This document shows positions 29,951-33,922 of a stretch of DNA of 33,922 bases, piece by piece (the first letter of the stretch is position 1; each line of letters starts with the position of its first letter). This DNA comes from Candidatus Melainabacteria bacterium. Lineage in GTDB: Bacteria; Cyanobacteriota; Vampirovibrionia; LMEP-6097. The stretch covers positions 1-33,922 of the forward strand of contig JAPPOW010000214.1 in assembly GCA_028817775.1 (NCBI GenBank), given 5' to 3'. The notes beneath the pieces are model-generated. The model was given only the letters and a program-made list of their open reading frames with translations. It searched no databases and was not told the origin of the DNA. The position numbers and the translations under genes were made by a program.

Positions 29951-30742
29951 ATGGACTGGATGCCACAAGCAATTAGGGAGGGAATATTCACGATATTGTT
30001 CATATCGGGTCCTCTAGTCGTGCTTGCTGCAGGACTAGGTTTGACTATTGGTGTGATTCAAGCTGCAACCCAGGTCCAAGAGCAAACTCTAGGTTCTGCT
30101 GTCAAGATTATTGGTTTATTTCTTGCATTAATAATTTTTGGTTTCTATATGTTTCAGTATATGAGTAATTATGATTCTCAAACCCTGGAGCGAGCATTTA
30201 AGTTGGTGCCGACTCTTGGTACCAAAGCGATGCCTCGGCGTAACTTCCTGGATGTACCCAATGGTGAAGTTGAAGAGCCGATTCATACAGCTGAGTTGAA
30301 TGAAGCTGAGCCACATGAAAGCCATGGTGGTCATCACAAAGCTGGTGCACTTGATGAACCAGATCATGTCACTAAAAATGAGAACTTGAAACCAGTTGCA
30401 ATTAAACCGCCGCAGTCAGCTCTTAGACCTAATAAAGATATTGAAGCAATCAAGAAACAAGACTTGACTATCAAGCATGCTGATCATCATCATAGCCAGC
30501 CAAAAGTGCAGAAGCCTAGAGCTGAATCAATTCGACCAGCGGCTAAGCCAAAGACTAATACCCAGCAACCGTCATTGCGAGCGCAGCAAAGCAATCCAGT
30601 TACAAGCAGTCCAAAACCATCAACTGGATTGCCACGTCGCGTTGCTCCTCGCAATGACGAGGGTCCAAAGAAACCACCAAAACGTTTACGCCGTTCTAGT
30701 GTCAGCGATAGGCTCAATAAACTCAAGGGGCTAGGACGCTAA
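29951..30742 (+). CDS. fliQ: Flagellar export gate protein FliQ with a long C-terminal tail
   Basis: 263 residues, about three times the normal FliQ (about 89). Residues 1-88 are clear FliQ: two membrane helices with FISGPLVVLAAGLGLTIGVI and QAATQVQEQTLGSAVKIIGL. The extra 170 residues are hydrophilic: His-rich stretches (HESHGGHHKAG; KHADHHHSQPK), a Pro/Lys-rich part, then residues about 208-236 encoded by a P2 palindrome, then a basic end (KKPPKRLRRSSVSDRLNKLK). The tail is in one open frame with no stop or shift. It overlaps fliR by one base (TAATG). Whether the tail is functional in assembly or is tolerated bulk is not known. Confidence 0.93.
   Translation: MDWMPQAIREGIFTILFISGPLVVLAAGLGLTIGVIQAATQVQEQTLGSAVKIIGLFLALIIFGFYMFQYMSNYDSQTLERAFKLVPTLGTKAMPRRNFLDVPNGEVEEPIHTAELNEAEPHESHGGHHKAGALDEPDHVTKNENLKPVAIKPPQSALRPNKDIEAIKKQDLTIKHADHHHSQPKVQKPRAESIRPAAKPKTNTQQPSLRAQQSNPVTSSPKPSTGLPRRVAPRNDEGPKKPPKRLRRSSVSDRLNKLKGLGR
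30571..30658. repeat. Palindromic element P2, copy c, inside fliQ
   Basis: Begins GTCATTGCGAGC and ends CTCGCAATGAC with CAATCCAGTT / CAACTGGATTG pairs. Read in frame as roughly SLRAQQSNPVTSS ... GLPRRVAPRND. Confidence 0.9.
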
Positions 30743-31515
30743 TGGATTTATTCACTGATCTATTTCGCCAAAATTTGTTTGCCCAGATTGGTACTACTGT
30801 AGTGGCTTTGGGTTTTGTCTTGGTACGAGTACTAGCATTTATGCACTTTGCACCAATTTTCTCTCACAAGAGTGTGCCCTCGCATGTGCGTATTGGTTTT
30901 GCAATCTTCTTGACTAGTATGCTTGCTCCCAAAGCATTTGAGGCAGCGATTCCTGATGATGGTTTTTCTATCCTCTATGTCTTGTTTGCAAATTTTGCAC
31001 TTGGTTTCATTATTGGTTTCACCACTAATATTTTATTTACTACTGTCGTTGCTGGTGGTGAGATGATGGACGCAGCAATGGGTTTCTCCTCAGGGCAAAT
31101 GTTTGATCCAAGTCTTGGCGGGCAGACTACAATACTGGGTAGGTTTATGGGGATCTTGACCATTGTGGTTTTCTTCCAGATTGGTGGTCCTGAAGCATTG
31201 ATTCAGGGACTCTATAATAGCTTTGATACTTTCACTTTGTTTGATCCTAATATGACGATCAATGTTGCCAAGATTATTCATTTGGTTGGTGACATTATTA
31301 GAATGGGTTTTGTTCTTGTAAGTCCGGTGGTCTTGACAATCTTAGTTAATGATCTGGTCTTGGGCCTATTGTCGCGCGCTTCTCCACAGATCAATGCTTT
31401 CCAGATTTCATTCACGATTAAACCAATGGTAGGGGTTCTCATTTTGTTGATGATTTTGCCTTTATTCTTTACTGCTGTAGCCAACTTTTTGTCTTCTGGT
31501 TCAAGGCTTTACTAG
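30742..31515 (+). CDS. fliR: Flagellar export gate protein FliR
   Basis: 257 residues, about six predicted membrane helices. FliR-like segments: FVLVRVLAFMHFAPIFSHKS, HVRIGFAIFLTSMLAP, FALGFIIGFTTNILFTTVVAGGEMMDAAMG (quoted in parts), and MGFSSGQMFDPSLGGQTTILG. It completes the P-Q-R export gate. FlhB, the usual next partner, is not in this window. The ATG overlaps the fliQ stop, so translation is coupled. Confidence 0.96.
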   Translation: MDLFTDLFRQNLFAQIGTTVVALGFVLVRVLAFMHFAPIFSHKSVPSHVRIGFAIFLTSMLAPKAFEAAIPDDGFSILYVLFANFALGFIIGFTTNILFTTVVAGGEMMDAAMGFSSGQMFDPSLGGQTTILGRFMGILTIVVFFQIGGPEALIQGLYNSFDTFTLFDPNMTINVAKIIHLVGDIIRMGFVLVSPVVLTILVNDLVLGLLSRASPQINAFQISFTIKPMVGVLILLMILPLFFTAVANFLSSGSRLY

Positions 31516-31545
31516 TTCTTAACCTAAAAACAATAAACTTAATAC

Positions 31546-32445
31546 ATGCAAAGGAAGGGACTCCTATTTTTAATTTCTGTATTATTACTGAGCTTTTTAA
31601 GTTTTACTAAGGCTCAGGCGCAGTATATTACACAGAACAATCAAATGGCCATCTTATTAGTAGGTTTGACTGCTGATGAGCTAGCCAATCACGAACTTAA
31701 ATTGCTCAAGGGCAAGAAGATTATTGAAGTACCTTATACACTTAATTGGCGCAACACCCTCCAGAACACTCAAGCTGACGAAGTATTGCTTCGTCAGAAC
31801 TCTGGCTTCGTTGGACTTTATACACCAGGTGGTAGCTTAGTTAGACCAGTAGATATTGAGGCTGGCAATCCTTATTCTGAGCAGAATCCAGCTCCACCTG
31901 AAACTGTTCAAGCTCCACATCAAGCAGAATTTTCACAGATAGGTTATTCTACTGGTGGTCGTATCGATCCTTACCAACCACAAGCTTATGCTTATGAACC
32001 AAAGGACAACTCTAAACTAGCTGCAGGCTATGGTTATAATCCTCAAGTTGAACAACCAAAAGTTTTTAAGAAAAGCTCATGGGTTGATCTATTAAATTTT
32101 GTACCAATTGACGCTGTCACTCCTCTCAACTATCCAGGTACCTTTGATCAAACAGGTATCGGTACAGCTTATACACTTGGCGCCCTCCCCCACATTGGAG
32201 GTGCAGTAGCACAGTGGCGTAGAGCTAAATCAGAGAAGGAGAACTTTGATTACTATCAACAACAACAGCCACCTACCCACTCGGCTTTGCCACCAACTTA
32301 CCATCCTTATAACTCGACTGACCCGTCAAACCCAGTCAGTAACGATCCCAATTTAATTCGTTATCAAGAAATGCCACAAGCCTTTGTGCGTGAGTATCCT
32401 GCTTTCGGTACTACTAGTCCTGGTGGTTACTACAATAACCCTTAG
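31546..32445 (+). CDS. Secreted Pro/Tyr/Gln-rich protein of unknown function
   Basis: 299 residues. Signal peptide (KGLLFLISVLLLSFLSFTKAQA, cut after AQA), a short beta-rich domain (to about 100, VGLTADELANHELKLLKGKK), and a long low-complexity region rich in Pro, Tyr, Gln and Asn (YQPQAYAYEPKDNSKLAAGY; DYYQQQQPPTHSALPPTYHP). A possible membrane-related helix lies near residue 205. Not recognised. It follows fliR by 30 nt and could share its message, but TAAACT 6 nt before the ATG suggests its own start. Convergent with the 32576 gene. Confidence 0.72.
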   Translation: MQRKGLLFLISVLLLSFLSFTKAQAQYITQNNQMAILLVGLTADELANHELKLLKGKKIIEVPYTLNWRNTLQNTQADEVLLRQNSGFVGLYTPGGSLVRPVDIEAGNPYSEQNPAPPETVQAPHQAEFSQIGYSTGGRIDPYQPQAYAYEPKDNSKLAAGYGYNPQVEQPKVFKKSSWVDLLNFVPIDAVTPLNYPGTFDQTGIGTAYTLGALPHIGGAVAQWRRAKSEKENFDYYQQQQPPTHSALPPTYHPYNSTDPSNPVSNDPNLIRYQEMPQAFVREYPAFGTTSPGGYYNNP

Positions 32446-32576
32446 AACCTGTCTTGAAAATCCAATAACTGCGTTTGCGAGGTCTCATTTATGCGTAATA
32501 AACTTCGGGTAAACTCAGAAAATCAACGATTTTCTTCGCTCGCAAGCCTTGTTCTTGAACTTTCAAGACAGGTTCT
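32444..32576 (-). repeat. Structured palindromic element, long copy C
   Basis: 133 nt that fills the gap between two convergent stop codons: arms 32444-32465 and 32555-32576 differ at two of 22 positions, both of which become G-U pairs in minus-strand RNA. The core, read on the minus strand, is TTCAAGAACAAGGCTTGCG, CCCGAAGTT and ACGCAGTTATTGG. Stem sequence differs from copies A and B while pairing is kept. Confidence 0.85.
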
Positions 32577-33010
32577 TAATCTAAACCTCTAATAAATAAT
32601 GAATCAATATCATGTGCTCTGCCAATAGCTTTATCTACTAACGCTGCTGCAAAGCGGTAAATTGGAGATTCAGGCCTGCTTGTTACAAGGTGTATTGGTC
32701 TAGCAGCTTTAAGAGGTCTGAGCAAGACTTTGGCTTTGCGCAGGTGACCATCTTTGGCTACTATTTCAGAGTTTACGGTGTATCTTGCACCAGCAAGTTC
32801 TAGTTCTGTTGTTGAAGTGGCTGATCTTTTTAGTCCATGTTCTAGAGGGTCTATGCTTATCTCTGGTATATGGAAATCACATTCAGCAGGCAGTTTGCCT
32901 TCGATACTAAGTGCAAATTGATCCATCGCTACAAGCAGCTCAGTTTTCTCTGGGCATGAACTTGAATGAGCCTCTGTAGTTGAGATTGGACTTGTAGCTA
33001 GTAGAGTCAT
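32576..33010 (-). CDS. Small protein of unknown function
   Basis: 144 residues, no signal peptide or membrane segment. It starts ATGA, overlapping the rnhA stop by 4 nt, so it is translated from the same message. The sequence is mixed, with acidic strands (IPEISIDPLEHGLKRS) and a basic part (KDGHLRKAKVLLRPLKAARP). No family recognised. The stop abuts structured element C. Confidence 0.65.
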   Translation of the reverse strand: MTLLATSPISTTEAHSSSCPEKTELLVAMDQFALSIEGKLPAECDFHIPEISIDPLEHGLKRSATSTTELELAGARYTVNSEIVAKDGHLRKAKVLLRPLKAARPIHLVTSRPESPIYRFAAALVDKAIGRAHDIDSLFIRGLD

Positions 33011-33396
33011 AGTGCAAGATTAGCTAATTGATCAGCACGCTGGTTAAACTCCCTGCGTACATGAGTGAAGCTAATTTTATCAAATTCTTTGATTAATTCC
33101 TGCACCTTGAGAAAAATAACTTTAATATCTGGGTTCTTAACCCGATACTCACCATTGAGTTGTTTAACCATCAGCTCACTGTCAGCTTTGACTAGCACTT
33201 CTTGGTAACCTAATTCTTGAGCTTTGCGCAGCCCTTCAAGTAAGGCTGTGTATTCAGCAATATTGTTAGTAGCCTGTCCAATACTTTCTGAGATCCAGGC
33301 TACTTCTTTCTCATCAACAACTAGAGACGCGCCGATAGAAGCTGGTCCTGGATTGCCTTTAGAAGCACCATCTGTAAAAATTATTACCGAGCTCAT
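33007..33396 (-). CDS. rnhA: Ribonuclease HI family protein
   Basis: 129 residues. Cuts the RNA strand of RNA-DNA hybrids. The carboxylate set is present: D9 (IFTDGASKGNPGPA), E48 (NNIAEYTALLEGL), D72 (VKADSELMVKQLNG) and D122 (NQRADQLANLAL), with H112 in the loop before it (THVRREFNQR). The basic protrusion of E. coli RNase HI is missing, as in the short bacterial/archaeal type. It overlaps both neighbours by 4 nt. Confidence 0.94.
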   Translation of the reverse strand: MSSVIIFTDGASKGNPGPASIGASLVVDEKEVAWISESIGQATNNIAEYTALLEGLRKAQELGYQEVLVKADSELMVKQLNGEYRVKNPDIKVIFLKVQELIKEFDKISFTHVRREFNQRADQLANLAL

Positions 33397-33922
33397 ACGC
33401 CAGCTTTAGCCAAATCCAAATCAGCCAATGAATCAAGTACTAAATCAAACAAAGTTTCGATATCAGCGATATTTTCTTCTGGTCTGGTGACACCAGAGAG
33501 AACCAAAATAGTTTTAGCATCTGCTTCTTTAGCAATTGCTAAATCATGTGGTGAATCAGTAACCATCAAGGTCTTACCTGGCTCTACCCCAAGTTTAGAG
33601 CAAAGCTCTTGGTAACCAGCAGCAGTCTTGATTTCACCACCCTTATTTGCTTTGATCAAATCTTTGATACCAAATTTCTCAAGACAAGTAGCAGAATTAG
33701 CTTCACTGTCTGAAGTGTAGACAGCAAGCTTTATTCCAGAAGCAGCGAGCTCTTTGATCTTCTCAATTACACCAGGAAAACTTTCAGCCAGTTCCGCGAT
33801 ACTCAAATCTTGGTTTGTTTGTTCGATCGCTCTATCGATAGTCTCAAATGCTGCCGCCCATTTGTAATTGGGTTCAGTTTCATTAATCGTAATAAACAAA
33901 GCAGTCGCTAATGCTAAGCGTA
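33393..33922 (-). CDS. HAD-superfamily phosphatase, 5' end outside the window
   Basis: At least 176 residues; the frame remains open to the right edge, reading RLALATALFITINE before the first candidate start, so the N-terminal part with the DxD nucleophile is missing here. Visible: a helical cap segment, then motif 2-like AVYTSDSEA, KANKGGEIKT, and motif 4-like TLMVTDSPHDLAIAKEADAK. This fits a phosphoglycolate-phosphatase-like hydrolase. The TTG at 33899 that could serve as a start is probably internal. First gene of a three-gene overlapping unit with rnhA. Confidence 0.82.
   Translation of the reverse strand, partial: RLALATALFITINETEPNYKWAAAFETIDRAIEQTNQDLSIAELAESFPGVIEKIKELAASGIKLAVYTSDSEANSATCLEKFGIKDLIKANKGGEIKTAAGYQELCSKLGVEPGKTLMVTDSPHDLAIAKEADAKTILVLSGVTRPEENIADIETLFDLVLDSLADLDLAKAGV

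Overview
The window reads as ordinary chromosome from a Gram-negative, flagellated bacterium. It carries LptC- and LptA-like lipopolysaccharide transport proteins, the flagellar export genes fliP-fliQ-fliR, the filament cap fliD, undecaprenyl diphosphate synthase and alanine racemase. There are no rRNA genes, phage genes, transposases or CRISPR arrays. The many proteins I cannot name, plus a YtxG/YtxH-like small gene cluster, suggest a poorly sampled phylum. A non-photosynthetic relative of Cyanobacteria (Melainabacteria/Vampirovibrionia or Margulisbacteria type) would fit, but that is inference only.

Layout. 166-2501 (-): a trans-sulfuration PLP enzyme overlapping an aminopeptidase P. A 46-bp inverted repeat separates it from a divergent membrane-anchored glutamate-synthase-like FMN protein (2669-4177). 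4241-7481 (+): small envelope proteins of YtxH/DUF948 type, then LptC-like and LptA-like proteins. 7535-10305 (-): a small unknown gene downstream of the overlapping operon uppS-alr-panC. 10489-11762 (-): three unknown envelope genes. 11763-12274: a 512-bp gene-free leader, then fliD and a FliT-like gene, tatD and an exported protein. 16220-18535: an unknown gene and a TIGR01777 epimerase (-), then a lipoprotein (+). 18611-21869: an unknown protein, tRNA-Pro with a duplicated 5' part, a glycine-rich protein behind a short BirA, and a cysteine-repeat secreted protein. 21866-24373 (-): an 835-residue single-pass protein. 24512-32445 (+): acyl-CoA dehydrogenase, rlmN, an Slt-type lytic transglycosylase, fliPQR and a secreted protein. 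32576-33922 (-): HAD phosphatase (cut by the window edge), RNase HI and an unknown protein, each overlapping the next by 4 nt.

Two genome-scale habits stand out. First, many genes appear to be leaderless: a TATAAT-like -10 box ends only 6-9 nt before the start codon and there is no Shine-Dalgarno. Second, gaps between genes are repeatedly filled by dispersed palindromic elements that begin at or just after a stop codon and often end just before the next gene's -10 box. I distinguish at least three families. One has terminal stems that differ in sequence between copies but keep pairing, as expected of a structured RNA or a folding-dependent mobile element. Some palindromes lie inside coding sequence (birA, the fliQ tail, and what looks like the signal peptide of the 15264 protein).
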